The notes beneath the pieces were generated by a model that did no database searches, was not told the DNA's origin, and saw only the letters and a program-made list of their open reading frames with translations. 44,585 nt of DNA, taken from Campylobacter coli LMG 9860 (GTDB lineage: Bacteria > Campylobacterota > Campylobacteria > Campylobacterales > Campylobacteraceae). Every line of letters starts with the position of its first letter. Position 1 is the first letter of the stretch. Location: NCBI RefSeq assembly GCF_000254135.1, contig NZ_AINS01000047.1, positions 1 through 44,585 on the forward strand. The letters run 5' to 3'. Both the position numbers and the translations under genes were made by a program. Of this stretch, positions 1 to 9,910 are shown one piece after another.

Positions 1-60
1 GAATTTAATAAAATTCTTTCTTTAAACTCTGCACTAAAAAGCATAGATATTAAGGCTTAA
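1..60 (+). CDS. C-terminal end of a plus-strand gene, possibly apolipoprotein N-acyltransferase
   Basis: Frame 1 is open from the window edge to a TAA at 58–60 and encodes about 19 residues ending SIDIKA. No domain can be seen in so short a piece. In C. jejuni, as I recall, the gene beside metK on this strand is the apolipoprotein N-acyltransferase (lnt, Cj1095), so this could be its tail. That identification rests on synteny alone. It converges with the decayed remnant on the other strand, their stop codons overlapping. Confidence 0.35.
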   Translation, partial: EFNKILSLNSALKSIDIKA

Positions 61-367
61 GAATTATTTTTATCTATCAAGCCTTTTAATATCCCTTGCA
101 TTTTTTTAGAGTTTTCAACCATCTCACTATCAAGATAAAATAACTCTTCGGCTTTATCCTTTGCTTTTTGTAAAGCCTTTAAATCTTTAAAATCTCTTAT
201 TAGATATTTAAACAATCGCTTGTCTGTTTTTCTTTCTGCGATTATAAATAAGCTTTTTCTGTCTTTTTCATATTCATAAGAAATGGACTATCATACCTTG
301 TATCGTGGATACTTTTGCCTATATATTCTTTTACAATCTCAATAAGTCTATTGATGAAGTTTGAATT
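57..367 (-). pseudogene. frameshifted gene remnant, unrecognised
   Basis: Two minus-strand reading frames together form one plausible protein. The upstream frame (367 down to about 285) reads FINRLIEIVKEYIGKSIHDT and on to DSPFL, then hits a stop near 250. The downstream frame (about 287 to the TAA at 57–59) reads SYEYEKDRKSLFIIAERKT and continues as a lysine-rich helical tail ending DKNNS. A single-base shift near 270–285 would join them. The upstream end is closed by a stop at 368–370 with no start codon, so the 5' part of the gene is gone. I do not recognise the family. The rest of the 1–426 stretch holds only this remnant and the metK hairpin. Confidence 0.4.
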
Positions 368-405
368 TTAAATTGGTTTTATATTAAGATGAAATTTAAA
401 GTATG

Positions 406-430
406 ATAAGCCTTGAAAAACAAGGCTTAT
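406..430 (-). terminator. hairpin at the 3' end of metK
   Basis: ATAAGCCTTG and CAAGGCTTAT form a perfect 10-bp stem around a five-base A/T loop. On the minus strand the metK stop codon (427–429) lies in the first arm. No clean T-run follows on the minus strand, so it may work as a weak terminator or as a 3'-end stabilising structure. Confidence 0.5.
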
Positions 431-1626
431 TTAATTAAAGTCTTAAATTGATCTATAGCATCAAGTTTTTCCCAAGGATAATCCTTTTGTCCTACTTGTC
501 CGCGAGCTGCTACATCAGCATAAAGAAAAGTGTCTTTGCTAGGTTTATCAAGACCAAATTTATCACGAATCCAATTTGGGGTTAAAGAGAAATTTTTCAT
601 TACAAAATCACTTAAAACATCATCATTTACCCCTGTATTGGTTCCTAAACAATCTACACTTACAGAAGTAGGTTTAGCAACACCTATGGCGTAACTGAGT
701 TGAACTATACATTTTTTAGCAAGTCCTGCTGCGACTATATTTTTAGCAAGCCATCTGCCCGCATAAAGTCCACTTCTATCAACCTTGGTATAATCCTTGC
801 TAGATTGCGCACCCCCTCCTATAGGAGCATATCCTCCAAAACTATCCACTATAAGTTTTCTTCCTGTTAAACCACTATCATGTAAAGAAGAGTGATTGAC
901 ATATTTTCCTGTTGGATTGATCAAAATTCTAGTTTTTTCAGGATTAAAAAGTTCTTTTGGTAAATCACTTTCTAGGATCAATTTATTTACTAAAGCTCTT
1001 AAATCCTCTATTTTCATACTTTCAACGCAAGGTACAGAAACAACGATAGTATGAATACTTTGCGGTTTACAATTTTCAAAATTAGCTTTTGTACCATAAT
1101 CAATAGTCACTTGAGTTTTAATATCTACACCCAACTCTTGCGGATGAGCTTTTGCATAAGCATAAACCTTATCACAAAGCGCTCTTGCGTAGCTTATAGC
1201 TGCTGGCATATACTCTTTAGCCTCACAACTTGCAAAACCAAACATAATACCTTGATCCCCAGCACCCGTTTCTCCATCTTCTTGATCTACACCTTGATTA
1301 ATATCAGGGCTTTGCTCATTTAAAAATACCATAACATCAACTTCATCAGGATGCAAACATTGTTCTTTACTAAAATATCCTGCTCCATCATAGCCTATAT
1401 TTTTCAAAACATCTTTAACTAAATTATCGTAATCAGCTTTACTAAGCTTGTGATTTGATTTGACTTCTCCTCCTATCACAACCTTATTTCCTGCGACAAA
1501 AACCTCACTCGCCACCCTTGAATTTTTGTCATTTTTCAAGAGTATATCCACTATTGTATCAGCGATTATATCAGCGCATTTATCTGGATGACCTGCGCTT
1601 ACGACTTCTGAAGTGAATAGATACAT
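427..1626 (-). CDS. metK: S-adenosylmethionine synthetase
   Basis: MetK joins methionine and ATP to make S-adenosylmethionine in the cytoplasm, the methyl donor for PrmA and other methyltransferases. The N-terminus carries the family signature FTSEVVSAGHPDKCAD, the centre has GAGDQGIMFG, and the C-terminal half has GGGAQSSKD matching the phosphate-binding loop. The product is 399 residues, slightly longer than the usual 380–390. I chose the ATG at 1624–1626 because an AAAGGA ribosome site ends six bases before it. An ATG five codons further upstream would place that site inside the coding region and add five residues not found in relatives. It is transcribed alone, divergent from sstT. Confidence 0.97.
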   Translation of the reverse strand: MYLFTSEVVSAGHPDKCADIIADTIVDILLKNDKNSRVASEVFVAGNKVVIGGEVKSNHKLSKADYDNLVKDVLKNIGYDGAGYFSKEQCLHPDEVDVMVFLNEQSPDINQGVDQEDGETGAGDQGIMFGFASCEAKEYMPAAISYARALCDKVYAYAKAHPQELGVDIKTQVTIDYGTKANFENCKPQSIHTIVVSVPCVESMKIEDLRALVNKLILESDLPKELFNPEKTRILINPTGKYVNHSSLHDSGLTGRKLIVDSFGGYAPIGGGAQSSKDYTKVDRSGLYAGRWLAKNIVAAGLAKKCIVQLSYAIGVAKPTSVSVDCLGTNTGVNDDVLSDFVMKNFSLTPNWIRDKFGLDKPSKDTFLYADVAARGQVGQKDYPWEKLDAIDQFKTLIK

Positions 1627-1647
1627 AAAAAGTCCTTTCATAAAAAA

Positions 1648-1667
1648 TGAGTTACAATTCTAACTCA
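1648..1667 (-). promoter_or_regulatory. metK promoter with overlapping dyad
   Basis: On the minus strand a -10-like TAGAAT (1657–1662) follows a T-rich stretch, typical of Campylobacter sigma-70 promoters, about 31 bases before the metK start. It lies inside a perfect 7-bp inverted repeat, TGAGTTA-N6-TAACTCA. A dyad covering the -10 suggests an operator, but no regulator can be named from the sequence. Confidence 0.4.
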
Positions 1668-1726
1668 AATAAATTTATTCAAGCTTAATGCTTTAAAAAA
1701 TTCACTAAAATTAAGCAAAAGTTCGT

Positions 1727-1732
1727 TAAAAT
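1727..1732 (+). promoter_or_regulatory. candidate -10 for the sstT-led operon
   Basis: TAAAAT sits about 45 bases before the sstT start in the 151-base divergent gap with metK. An AAAGG ribosome site precedes the ATG. This is a weak match, supported mainly by position. Confidence 0.3.
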
Positions 1733-1777
1733 CAAGTCCGATATATTGCATCAAATTTCAAAATAATAAAGGTTCTT

Positions 1778-3001
1778 ATGTTCTCAAAACTAGTTCAAAG
1801 CTACGCCAAAGGTAGTCTAATCCTTCAAATCTGCGCAGGTATAATTTTAGGCATACTCGTAGGAATAAGCTCTAAGGAAATAGCTGAAGTTGTCAATTTA
1901 TTGGGAGTTTTATTTACCAATGCTTTAAAAGCTATAGCTCCTATTCTTGTCTTTATACTCATTTTAACTTCGATTTGTACGAGAGATTTTTCTCAAAGTA
2001 GTTCTAAGATAAGAAATATTGTCATTTTATATATTGTAGGAACTTTTTTAGCAGCAGCTTGTGCAGTGATTGCAAGTTTTATGTTTCCTGTGGAATTAGT
2101 CCTAGAAGGAGTTCAAAAAGCAGAAAATACTTCTCCTATGCATTTAAATGAAATTTTTAAGAATTTACTTTTAAATATAGTAGATAATCCTATCAATGCA
2201 CTTTCAAGTGGAAATTATTTAGGAATTTTAGCTTGGGCAATAGGCGGTGGTATAGCTTTGAAAAATTGCTCGCAAGAAGCAAAACAAATTTTTGTAGATA
2301 TCAATGAAGGGGTTTTAAAAATTGTTAAATTTATAGTAAAACTCGCTCCTTTTGGAATTTTTGGTTTGGTGGCTAATTCTGTGGCACAAACAGGAGCGCA
2401 AGGATTGTTAAGCTACGCAAAACTCTTAGTATTGCTTGTACTTACTATGCTTTTTGTTGCTTTTGTAATCAATGCCTTAATTGTTTTCATTTATACTAGA
2501 AAAAATCCTTTTCCTTTGATTTTTATCTGCTTAAGACACAGCGCTTTTTTTGCTTTTTTTACAAGAAGCTCAGCTGCAAATATTCCTGTAAATATGGCAC
2601 TTTGTGCTAAACTTGGAATCAATAAAGAATTTTATAGTATCTCCATCCCTCTTGGAGCAACCATAAACATGGCAGGTGCAGCAGTAACCATAGCTATACT
2701 AAGCCTTAGCGCCGCACATAGCGTTGGCATACAAGTAAGTTTTTTGCAAGCCTTTTTATTAAGCATTATTGCTACTTTTGCAGCTTGTGGCGCAAGTGGC
2801 GTAGCGGGCGGTTCGCTTTTACTTATCCCTTTAGCTTGCTCTTTATTTAACATAGACTATGATATCGCTATGAAAGTAGTTGCAATAGGGTTTATCATAG
2901 GCGTAGTACAAGATAGTGTTGAAACGGCATTAAATAGCTCAACAGATGTTTTATTTAGTGCTATTTGTTCTAAAGATGAGTTAAATTACAATATAAGGTA
3001 A
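1778..3001 (+). CDS. sstT: sodium/serine–threonine symporter
   Basis: A 407-residue inner-membrane transporter of the dicarboxylate/amino acid:cation symporter (DAACS) family. It is built of hydrophobic helices from residue about 15 to 390, with the re-entrant serine-rich segment [11 protein letters not shown] near residue 263 and the conserved [12 protein letters not shown] near residue 290. The late [13 protein letters not shown] segment and the [15 protein letters not shown]-terminal motif are typical of SstT. Serine is a main carbon source for Campylobacter, so this is a likely nutrient importer. It heads the plus-strand run and ends five bases before pyrB. Confidence 0.9.
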   Translation: MFSKLVQSYAKGSLILQICAGIILGILVGISSKEIAEVVNLLGVLFTNALKAIAPILVFILILTSICTRDFSQSSSKIRNIVILYIVGTFLAAACAVIASFMFPVELVLEGVQKAENTSPMHLNEIFKNLLLNIVDNPINALSSGNYLGILAWAIGGGIALKNCSQEAKQIFVDINEGVLKIVKFIVKLAPFGIFGLVANSVAQTGAQGLLSYAKLLVLLVLTMLFVAFVINALIVFIYTRKNPFPLIFICLRHSAFFAFFTRSSAANIPVNMALCAKLGINKEFYSISIPLGATINMAGAAVTIAILSLSAAHSVGIQVSFLQAFLLSIIATFAACGASGVAGGSLLLIPLACSLFNIDYDIAMKVVAIGFIIGVVQDSVETALNSSTDVLFSAICSKDELNYNIR

Positions 3002-3006
3002 ATACA

Positions 3007-3888
3007 ATGAGGCATCTCATCACAACAAAAGATTTTACTAATGATGAAATAATGGAGCTTTTTGAAGAAGCAAGAAATTTTTTAGATGAAAAACCTAGAA
3101 CCTTACTCGAAGGCAAAAGTGTTACAACGATATTCTTTGAAAATTCCACGCGTACACTCTCATCCTTTGAAAGTGCCGCAAGAAGACTAGGAGCTAGAAT
3201 TTTACGCCTTGATGTTTCAAGATCGAGCTCTAGTAAAGGCGAAACACTCTATGATACAGCGACTAATTTAGACGCTATGAGTCCTAATGCTATCATAGTA
3301 AGACATGCAAATTCAGGAGTACCTCATATTTTAGCTTCTCATATGCATTGTCCTGTTGTAAATGGTGGAGATGGCAAACATGCACACCCTACTCAAGCCC
3401 TACTTGATCTTTTTACAATTTATGAACATTTTAAAGGTGATATCAAGGGTAGAAAAATCTTAATCGTAGGAGATATTAAAAATTCAAGAGTTGCCTCTTC
3501 AAATGCTGAGCTTCTAACAAGATTTGGTTTAGATATCACCTTTGTGGCACCGCCCCATTTTATGCCTCATTCACCTTTAAAAAAATCTTATTCTTTAAAT
3601 GAAGATTTAATCTCAAAAACCGATATTATAATGAGCTTAAGAACACAAACAGAAAGACATAATAAAATCATTTATGGTTCTTTAAAAGATTATGCAAATG
3701 ATTTTTGTATCAAGCTTGATTTGATTAAAGATAAAAAACTCATCTTGCTCCATCCTGGCCCTGTACATAGAAATATCGATATAAGCGATGAAGTGATGGA
3801 TGATGAAAGAGCTTTAGTTTTAAAACAAGTTAAAAATGGCGTTGCTATCAGAATGGCTGTTTTAAAAAAATTGATTTTAGAAAGCTAA
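3007..3888 (+). CDS. pyrB: aspartate carbamoyltransferase catalytic chain
   Basis: Catalyses the committed step of pyrimidine synthesis, carbamoyl phosphate plus L-aspartate to N-carbamoyl-L-aspartate. The carbamoyl-phosphate site STRT is at residues 47–50. The conserved HPTQALLDL follows in the middle, then MSLRTQTER and the C-terminal [11 protein letters not shown]. At 293 residues it is close to the usual ~300. No regulatory chain (pyrI) lies next to it. It sits between sstT and pepF with gaps of only a few bases, so it is probably co-transcribed with both. Confidence 0.96.
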   Translation: MRHLITTKDFTNDEIMELFEEARNFLDEKPRTLLEGKSVTTIFFENSTRTLSSFESAARRLGARILRLDVSRSSSSKGETLYDTATNLDAMSPNAIIVRHANSGVPHILASHMHCPVVNGGDGKHAHPTQALLDLFTIYEHFKGDIKGRKILIVGDIKNSRVASSNAELLTRFGLDITFVAPPHFMPHSPLKKSYSLNEDLISKTDIIMSLRTQTERHNKIIYGSLKDYANDFCIKLDLIKDKKLILLHPGPVHRNIDISDEVMDDERALVLKQVKNGVAIRMAVLKKLILES

Positions 3889-3897
3889 GGAGAAAAT

Positions 3898-5613
3898 ATG
3901 TTAACTTGGGATTTGGGAGTATTGTTTAAAAACGAAGATGAATTAGAAAACACAACGCAAAACTATATTCAACAATCTAAAGAATTCAAAAAAAATTATT
4001 CTACTACTTTAGATAAATTAAACCCTGATGATTTTCTAAACGCTTTAAAAGAATACGAACATTTACATTTAATACTCTCAAAAATTATGACTTATGCTTA
4101 TTTATGCTTTGCTAAGGATAGCTCCAAGGGTTCTTTTTATGCTAAATATGAACAAGAATGTAAAAAAATAGAAGAAAATTTATTATTTTTTGAATTAGAA
4201 TTTTGTGAACTTAGTGAAGAAAAAACTAAAGAATTGATTAAATTTTGCAAGGGCTATGATTTTTACTTGCAAAATCTTCTTCAAAATAAACGCTATAATC
4301 TAAGCCAAAAAGAAGAACGCATAATGCTTTATCTTTCAAACACAGGAGCTAATGCTTTTAGTAGATTATTTGATGAAAGCATGACTGCATTAAAAATTCC
4401 TTTCGAAGGCAATAAGCTTAGCGAGGAAGAAATTTTAAGCAAGCTTTACAATAATGACAGAAAAATAAGAAAAAAAGCCGCTAAAAAATTTACCAAAGCT
4501 CTTGATAAAAATTTAAATTTACTCACTTTTATTTTCAATATGATCAAAACAGAATTAAACAATATCTGCAAATTACGCGGATATGAAAGCGCAGAAACTC
4601 CAAGGCACTTGCAAAATCAAATCACCCAACAAAGTGTTGATTCGCTGATTCAAACCACGCAAAAACATTTTTACCTCGTATCTAATTTCTATAAAAGAAA
4701 AAAACAAATTTTAGGCTTTAACAAACTTAAAGATTATGATCGTTATGCACCCATTGGCAAAGAGGCAAAATTCAGTTTTGAGGAAAGTAAAAAAATCATT
4801 TTAAATGCTTTTTATGATTTTTCTCCTATTTTTGGAGATATTGCAAAAGAAGCATTTGAAAAGGGTTGGATAGATGTTTATCCACAAGATAAAAAACAAA
4901 GTGGTGCTTTTTCACATTCAGCTACCCCAGATACTCATCCTTTTATCTTGCTAAATTATACAGATGGAAGGCGCGATCTTTTTACGCTTGCTCATGAGTT
5001 AGGACACACCATACATCAAAAACTTTCTTATAATGTTTCTTTTTTAAATCAAAATACTCCTTTAACTACAGCTGAAACTGCTTCAGTGTTTGCTGAAATG
5101 TTGGTATTTGATTATGTTAAAAACAAGCTCAAAAAAGAAGAATTGTTAGCGCTTTATGCTGCAAAAATCGAAGATATTTTCGCCACTCTTTATAGACAGA
5201 TTAATTTCACTTGTTTTGAAAGACGCATTCATGCTAATGAAAATGAGCTAAAAAGTGAAGAAATTTCTCAAATTTGGATGGAAGAATCTCAAAAAATGTT
5301 TGGTGAAAGCGTGGAACTAAGTAAAAATTATGCCCTTTGGTGGAGTTATATTCCTCATTTTATCCATAGCCCTTTTTATTGTTATGCTTATGCTTATGCC
5401 CAGCTTTTAGTACTCGCGCTTTATGGGCTTTACAAGAGCAATGCTTGTAGCAATTTTAAAGAACTTTATATCAAAATGCTCTCTCTTGGAGGAAGCGTGA
5501 GTCCAAAAGAACTTGTGGGAATGTTTGGATTTGATATAGAAGATAAAAGCTTTTGGGAAATAGGTATAGTAGAAATCAAAAAACTTATCGATGAATTTAT
5601 GAGGCTAAAATAA
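3898..5613 (+). CDS. pepF: oligoendopeptidase F, M3 family zinc peptidase
   Basis: A 571-residue cytoplasmic metallopeptidase that degrades short peptides. The zinc site HELGH is at residues 366–370, and the third ligand is expected in TAETASVFAEM some 25 residues later. The N-terminal half is helical and charged, as in M3B peptidases. No signal peptide is visible. An AAGGAG ribosome site ends six bases before the ATG, and the stop codon shares a base with the next start (TAATG), so translation is coupled to the SspB-like gene. Confidence 0.93.
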   Translation: MLTWDLGVLFKNEDELENTTQNYIQQSKEFKKNYSTTLDKLNPDDFLNALKEYEHLHLILSKIMTYAYLCFAKDSSKGSFYAKYEQECKKIEENLLFFELEFCELSEEKTKELIKFCKGYDFYLQNLLQNKRYNLSQKEERIMLYLSNTGANAFSRLFDESMTALKIPFEGNKLSEEEILSKLYNNDRKIRKKAAKKFTKALDKNLNLLTFIFNMIKTELNNICKLRGYESAETPRHLQNQITQQSVDSLIQTTQKHFYLVSNFYKRKKQILGFNKLKDYDRYAPIGKEAKFSFEESKKIILNAFYDFSPIFGDIAKEAFEKGWIDVYPQDKKQSGAFSHSATPDTHPFILLNYTDGRRDLFTLAHELGHTIHQKLSYNVSFLNQNTPLTTAETASVFAEMLVFDYVKNKLKKEELLALYAAKIEDIFATLYRQINFTCFERRIHANENELKSEEISQIWMEESQKMFGESVELSKNYALWWSYIPHFIHSPFYCYAYAYAQLLVLALYGLYKSNACSNFKELYIKMLSLGGSVSPKELVGMFGFDIEDKSFWEIGIVEIKKLIDEFMRLK

Positions 5614-6050
5614 TGATAGAAAAAATTCTTGAAAATGAAAAATTCATTGCTTTAATGCAAAAAAATTGCTATGATTTACTTTCAATCTTAATCCAAGAAA
5701 ATATAGAATTTTCTATAGTGGCTAATACAAATTTTATTGATTTTGATCCTGTGTTGCCTGAAAATTTGGATGTTAAACAAAATCCTTTTGCATTATTTGT
5801 CCTTGGAGGATATACTTTTGAGTCCATTCAATTAGAAAAAGATCATATACAATTTCATGCAGGTTTTGGTCCTGATGATTTTGCTAGCTATGTTAAAGTA
5901 GATCTTGGAGCAATTACTCAAATTCAAGTTGAAAATAGCGTTTTGTTTGTTAATTTTAGTTTTTACAAACGCAAAGATAATACAAAGTCACAAAAATCCA
6001 AAAATATCTTTTTAAACAACCCTAAAAACAAAGACATTTTCAAAAAATGA
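5613..6050 (+). CDS. SspB-like protein, candidate ClpXP adaptor
   Basis: A 145-residue cytoplasmic protein usually annotated hypothetical in Campylobacter (Cj1100 by synteny). The central part resembles the SspB core. It has an N-terminal helix (about 15–30), then a beta-rich segment with FALFVLGGYTFESIQLEKD, HIQFHAGFG (E. coli SspB has VRFNARFGG at this place), VKVDLGAITQIQVEN (SspB: VSVPLAAVLAIYAREN) and LFVNF. A lysine- and asparagine-rich, probably disordered tail of about 30 residues follows, as in SspB, which uses its tail to hold ClpX. This is my pattern match, not a database result. It is coupled to pepF (1-base overlap) and to the helicase (4-base overlap). Confidence 0.6.
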   Translation: MIEKILENEKFIALMQKNCYDLLSILIQENIEFSIVANTNFIDFDPVLPENLDVKQNPFALFVLGGYTFESIQLEKDHIQFHAGFGPDDFASYVKVDLGAITQIQVENSVLFVNFSFYKRKDNTKSQKSKNIFLNNPKNKDIFKK

Positions 6051-8107
6051 ATTTATTTACAGGTTTAAACGAAAGTCAAAAAGAGGCTGCAAGTCATATC
6101 GATGGCCCTATGCTTATACTAGCAGGTGCGGGTAGTGGAAAAACCAAAACAATTACAACGCGTCTTGCCTATATGATTGGGGAAGTTGGAATTCCTGCTA
6201 TCAATACCCTAACCCTAACCTTTACAAACAAGGCTGCAAGTGTGATGAAAAATAGAGCCTTAAGCCTTCTTAATAGCAATGAAAATCCTTTACTTTGCAC
6301 TTTTCATAAATTTGGCTTATTGTTTTTAAAACTCCATATAGAAAGATTAGGAAGAAAAAATAATTTTATTATCATCGATAATGATGATTCTAAAAAAATT
6401 TTAAAAGAACTCATTAATGATGATAAAACTAGCCCTCATCAAATTCTTCAGTTTATATCACACTTTAAAAATGAAAGTAAAAGTGTTCAAGATGTATTTA
6501 ATGATCTAGAATTGTTAAAAGATAATGAAATCAAACACCAAGCCTTGCAAAAAATTGCTATTTATTATCAAAACTATCAAGAATATTTACTCAAGCACAA
6601 TTTCGTAGATTTTGATGATCTTTTACTTTTGACCAATATTCTTTTGGAAAATGATCAAAATTTCGCCAAAGAGCAAAGCTCTTTTTATCGTTATATCACA
6701 GTCGATGAATATCAAGATACCAATGCTTTACAATACAAAATTCTTAAAAATCTTTGCTGCGTTCATGAAAATATATGCGTTGTAGGTGATGATGATCAAA
6801 GCATTTATAGTTGGCGTGGTGCAAAGATAGAAAATATTTTAAATTTCCAAAGTGAATTTTCAAATGTAAAACTTGTTAAATTAGAGCAAAATTATCGTTC
6901 TGTGGGTATGATTTTAAAAGCTGCTAATAACCTAATATCACACAATAAAAAACGTCTTGGAAAAACCCTACTTTGCACAAAAGATGAGGGTGAAGATATT
7001 CAAATTCTAAGTTCAGATAATGAAAAAATCGAAAGTGCATTGGTGGCTAAAAAAATCAAAGAGCTTTTAAATTCGGGCATTTATGCTGGAGAAATTGCTG
7101 TTTTATTTCGTATCAATGCTCTTTCAAGATCCATAGAGGAAGCCTTTATGAAGGAAAAAATTCCTTATAAATTGCTAAGCGGAATGCGTTTTTATGAAAG
7201 ACTTGAAATCAAAGATCTCATTTGCTATTTTAGAATTTTAATCAACCCTAATGATGATTTATCCTTTAAACGCATTATCAATAGGCCTAAAAGAAGCATA
7301 GGTGAAAAAGCTTTACAAAATTTAGAAGATTATGCACAAAAAAGAAAAATTTCACTCTTTGAAGCATTGTGCGAAAGCGATGGCGGTGTGGGAATTTTTT
7401 CTCTTAAAAAAGCACAAAATGAGGCAAAAAAATTCATACAAAATATTTACAAACTTAGAGAATATTCTGATTTAAAAAAAATGATTGAAAAATTTGAAGA
7501 ACTTTTTGCTCTTAAAGAATTTTACGCTCTTCAAGAGGATGGCGATGAGCGCGTATTAAATATTGATGAATTTTATGCAAGCATCAAAGAAAAAATAAAA
7601 GAAGAACCACAAACAACCCTAGAAGATATTTTAAGTGAAATTTCACTGTTAAGCGATCAAGATGGGATTGAGGGAGAATGTGTATATCTTATGAGTGTGC
7701 ATGCGAGCAAGGGTTTGGAATTTGATCATGTATTTATAGTAGGACTTGAAGAAGGATTTTTTCCTTTGAATGAAAGCGATATAGAAGAAGAAAGACGCCT
7801 TGCTTATGTGGCTATCACTCGCGCTAAAAAATGTCTATCGCTAAGCATTGCAAAATCTCGTTTTTACCGAGGAAGTCGCACGGAATTAGACTCTAGTCGT
7901 TTTTTAGAAGAAAGTCAATTAACAAAAAAAATCTCTATAAACAAAACCGAACAAGGATATCATAAAGGAGATCTAGTCAAACATAAAATTTTTGGCATAG
8001 GACGCGTTATTAGTGTCAATAAAAGCGCAAAAGAAGAAAAACTTACCATAAATTTTGGCGGGATAGAACGCATTATTATGGCAAGTTTTGTGGAAAAAGC
8101 CGTATGA
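6047..8107 (+). CDS. UvrD/PcrA/Rep family superfamily-1 DNA helicase
   Basis: A 686-residue 3'-5' helicase acting in repair or replication restart. The Walker A loop AGAGSGKT is at residues 26–33, motif Ia TFTNKAA near 60, motif [10 protein letters not shown] at 219–226, motif [15 protein letters not shown] near 248, motif IV QNYRS, and motifs [15 protein letters not shown] and YVAITRAKK in the C-terminal third. The tail (about 640–686) contains [11 protein letters not shown], like the PcrA/UvrD C-terminal Tudor-like domain that contacts RNA polymerase. UvrD, PcrA and Rep cannot be told apart with certainty by eye. It overlaps its neighbours by four bases on each side. Confidence 0.93.
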   Translation: MNLFTGLNESQKEAASHIDGPMLILAGAGSGKTKTITTRLAYMIGEVGIPAINTLTLTFTNKAASVMKNRALSLLNSNENPLLCTFHKFGLLFLKLHIERLGRKNNFIIIDNDDSKKILKELINDDKTSPHQILQFISHFKNESKSVQDVFNDLELLKDNEIKHQALQKIAIYYQNYQEYLLKHNFVDFDDLLLLTNILLENDQNFAKEQSSFYRYITVDEYQDTNALQYKILKNLCCVHENICVVGDDDQSIYSWRGAKIENILNFQSEFSNVKLVKLEQNYRSVGMILKAANNLISHNKKRLGKTLLCTKDEGEDIQILSSDNEKIESALVAKKIKELLNSGIYAGEIAVLFRINALSRSIEEAFMKEKIPYKLLSGMRFYERLEIKDLICYFRILINPNDDLSFKRIINRPKRSIGEKALQNLEDYAQKRKISLFEALCESDGGVGIFSLKKAQNEAKKFIQNIYKLREYSDLKKMIEKFEELFALKEFYALQEDGDERVLNIDEFYASIKEKIKEEPQTTLEDILSEISLLSDQDGIEGECVYLMSVHASKGLEFDHVFIVGLEEGFFPLNESDIEEERRLAYVAITRAKKCLSLSIAKSRFYRGSRTELDSSRFLEESQLTKKISINKTEQGYHKGDLVKHKIFGIGRVISVNKSAKEEKLTINFGGIERIIMASFVEKAV

Positions 8108-8922
8108 ATAAAATTTTTGTTGCTTTTAAACCCGCAGAAATGAGTTCTAATGCTTTTTTAGGTCAGATAAAAAAAAGATATAAAAATAAAAAGGCAGGTT
8201 ATTCAGGAACCTTAGATCCCTTTGCCAAAGGGGTTTTAATAGTCGCCTTTGGGCAATACACTAAGCTTTTTAGATTTTTAAAAAAAACTCCAAAAACATA
8301 CCAAGCAACACTTTGGCTTGGGGTTAAATCTCTAAGTCTTGATAATAAAAACATACAAGAAATAAAGCTTATAAAAGCTTTTGACATTAAACTCTTAGAA
8401 CAAATCAAAATGGAACTTTTAGGAAAAATTTCTTATACTCCACCGCAATTTAGTGCTAAAAGAATAGAAGGTAAAAGAGCTTATGAATTTGCCAAAAGAG
8501 GTGAAAATATAGAGTTAAAATCTTGTATAATGGAAATTTTCTCTTGCAAAATCATACATTATACTCATCCCTTTTTACAGCTTGAATTAAGCGTTAGCGA
8601 AGGAGCTTATATAAGATCTTATTGTGAGCTTTTTGCTAAAAAATTAGGTATTAATGCCACTTTAAGTTCTCTTGAGCGCACCCGTGAGGGAGAATTTTTT
8701 TATAATCACGAAAAAAGCTTAAATGTGTTAGAATATCTAAATTTAAAGCCCAATTTCATTAAAGATTTAATAAAACTTGAAAATGGCACTAAAATATCCT
8801 TGGAAGAATTAAAATTTCAAGATGAGGGTTTTTATTATATAGAAAATAAAAAGTATTTTAGTATTATAAATATTAAAGAAAATAAAGTAGAATATCTTTT
8901 AAATAAGGTTGAAAAATGTTAA
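8104..8922 (+). CDS. truB: tRNA pseudouridine-55 synthase
   Basis: Converts U55 in the T-arm of tRNAs to pseudouridine. The catalytic aspartate is D38 in [12 protein letters not shown], and the YSGTLDP region follows a short lysine-rich segment as in other TruB proteins. The motif [16 protein letters not shown] is the conserved RNA-binding stretch. At 272 residues it is shorter than E. coli TruB (about 314) and lacks a full C-terminal PUA domain, normal for this class. It starts on an ATGA overlap with the helicase and overlaps csrA by seven bases. Confidence 0.94.
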   Translation: MNKIFVAFKPAEMSSNAFLGQIKKRYKNKKAGYSGTLDPFAKGVLIVAFGQYTKLFRFLKKTPKTYQATLWLGVKSLSLDNKNIQEIKLIKAFDIKLLEQIKMELLGKISYTPPQFSAKRIEGKRAYEFAKRGENIELKSCIMEIFSCKIIHYTHPFLQLELSVSEGAYIRSYCELFAKKLGINATLSSLERTREGEFFYNHEKSLNVLEYLNLKPNFIKDLIKLENGTKISLEELKFQDEGFYYIENKKYFSIINIKENKVEYLLNKVEKC

Positions 8923-9143
8923 TATTATCGCGAAAAGAAAATGAAAGTATTGTTATTGGTGAAGGAATTGAAATCAAAATCGTTCAAACTGGAAAAGGAT
9001 ATGCCAAAATAGGCATCGATGCTCCAAAATCTCTAATGATTTTAAGAAAAGAACTCCTTACTCAAATCAAAGATGAGAATTTACATTCTGTGGTAAAAAA
9101 CGATGTTAAATTAGATGATTTAAGCAAAAAATTGATCCCATGA
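8916..9143 (+). CDS. csrA: carbon storage regulator CsrA, RNA-binding translational regulator
   Basis: A 75-residue dimeric protein that binds GGA motifs in mRNA leaders. The start [15 protein letters not shown] is diagnostic. The family's conserved VGIDAPKS–RKEL block appears as [16 protein letters not shown]. The length is a little over the usual 61–70, with a charged tail. In Campylobacter CsrA controls flagellin and motility mRNAs. Its start lies inside the end of truB, and its stop overlaps ispE (ATGA). Confidence 0.96.
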   Translation: MLILSRKENESIVIGEGIEIKIVQTGKGYAKIGIDAPKSLMILRKELLTQIKDENLHSVVKNDVKLDDLSKKLIP

Positions 9144-9910
9144 AAGCATATGCTAAAGCAAATATTTTTTTAAAACTTGTCGGATTTGATAAAAGACGAT
9201 ATCATCTTTTAGAATCTCGCTTTATACTTTTAAAAAACCTTTTTGATGAAATTCATATCGTTGAAAAAAGCTCTAATTCTCCTAAAGGTTTTGAAATCAT
9301 TAGCAATTTTAATTGCGAGGATAATATCATCACAAAAGCTTATCATTTACTTTGTCAAAATGGCTATCAAAATAAATTAGAAGAATTTTTTAAAACCAAA
9401 AGCTTAAAATTAATCAAAAATATCCCCACATGTGCAGGACTTGGGGGAGGTAGTAGTGATTGCGCAAGTTTTTTAATGCTAATTAATGAAGAACTAAACT
9501 TAAAATTAAGCACTCAAAAACTTATAGAATTAAGCACTCAACTAGGCAGTGATATTGCTTTTTTCTTGAGTGGTTTTGAAAGTGCTAATGTAAGCGGATG
9601 TGGTGAAATCATAGAAGAATTTAATGATACTATACCGAGCCTAGAATGGGTTTTTCCTGAAGTATCTTGTCAAACTAAAAAAGTTTATGATGAATTTGAT
9701 AAAAGGGAAATTGATTTTGAAAAAAACATTCTTGAAGCTAAAATTTACAAAGATTTAAACACGAAAGAACTTTTGGAAACTTTTAAAAATACCCAGCTTA
9801 ATGATTTATTTACTCCTTGTGTAACTTTATATCCTAAAATGTTTCTTTTTTTAGAACAAGGTTTTTTCCTAAGTGGAAGCGGAAGTAGTGTTTTTAAGGT
9901 ACATCAATGA
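9140..9910 (+). CDS. ispE: 4-diphosphocytidyl-2-C-methyl-D-erythritol kinase
   Basis: A GHMP-superfamily kinase of the non-mevalonate isoprenoid pathway, which supplies the undecaprenyl carrier used by the pgl system. The ATP-binding loop GLGGGSSD is at residues 100–107 after PTCA, and the C-terminal [10 protein letters not shown] is the second GHMP motif. The N-terminal [10 protein letters not shown] matches the family's KxNLxLxVxG. At 256 residues it is slightly shorter than the E. coli enzyme. It has four-base overlaps with csrA and smpB. Confidence 0.94.
   Translation: MKAYAKANIFLKLVGFDKRRYHLLESRFILLKNLFDEIHIVEKSSNSPKGFEIISNFNCEDNIITKAYHLLCQNGYQNKLEEFFKTKSLKLIKNIPTCAGLGGGSSDCASFLMLINEELNLKLSTQKLIELSTQLGSDIAFFLSGFESANVSGCGEIIEEFNDTIPSLEWVFPEVSCQTKKVYDEFDKREIDFEKNILEAKIYKDLNTKELLETFKNTQLNDLFTPCVTLYPKMFLFLEQGFFLSGSGSSVFKVHQ

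Noticed and set aside
1051-1323. 90-residue plus-strand frame inside metK
   Set aside because: Antisense to conserved MetK, no ribosome site, and composition typical of a reverse-strand shadow.
5385-5401. Tandem TATGCT repeats in pepF
   Set aside because: They encode the alternating Tyr-Ala stretch YAYAYA of the M3 peptidase. Too short to be a meaningful repeat.
6207-6220. CCCTAACCCTAACC, resembling a telomere-type repeat
   Set aside because: Only two units, in frame in the conserved TLTLTF stretch of the helicase, so a codon coincidence.
9431-9450. Short G-run in ispE considered as a phase-variable tract
   Set aside because: Five G only, encoding the conserved GHMP kinase glycine loop of an essential enzyme.
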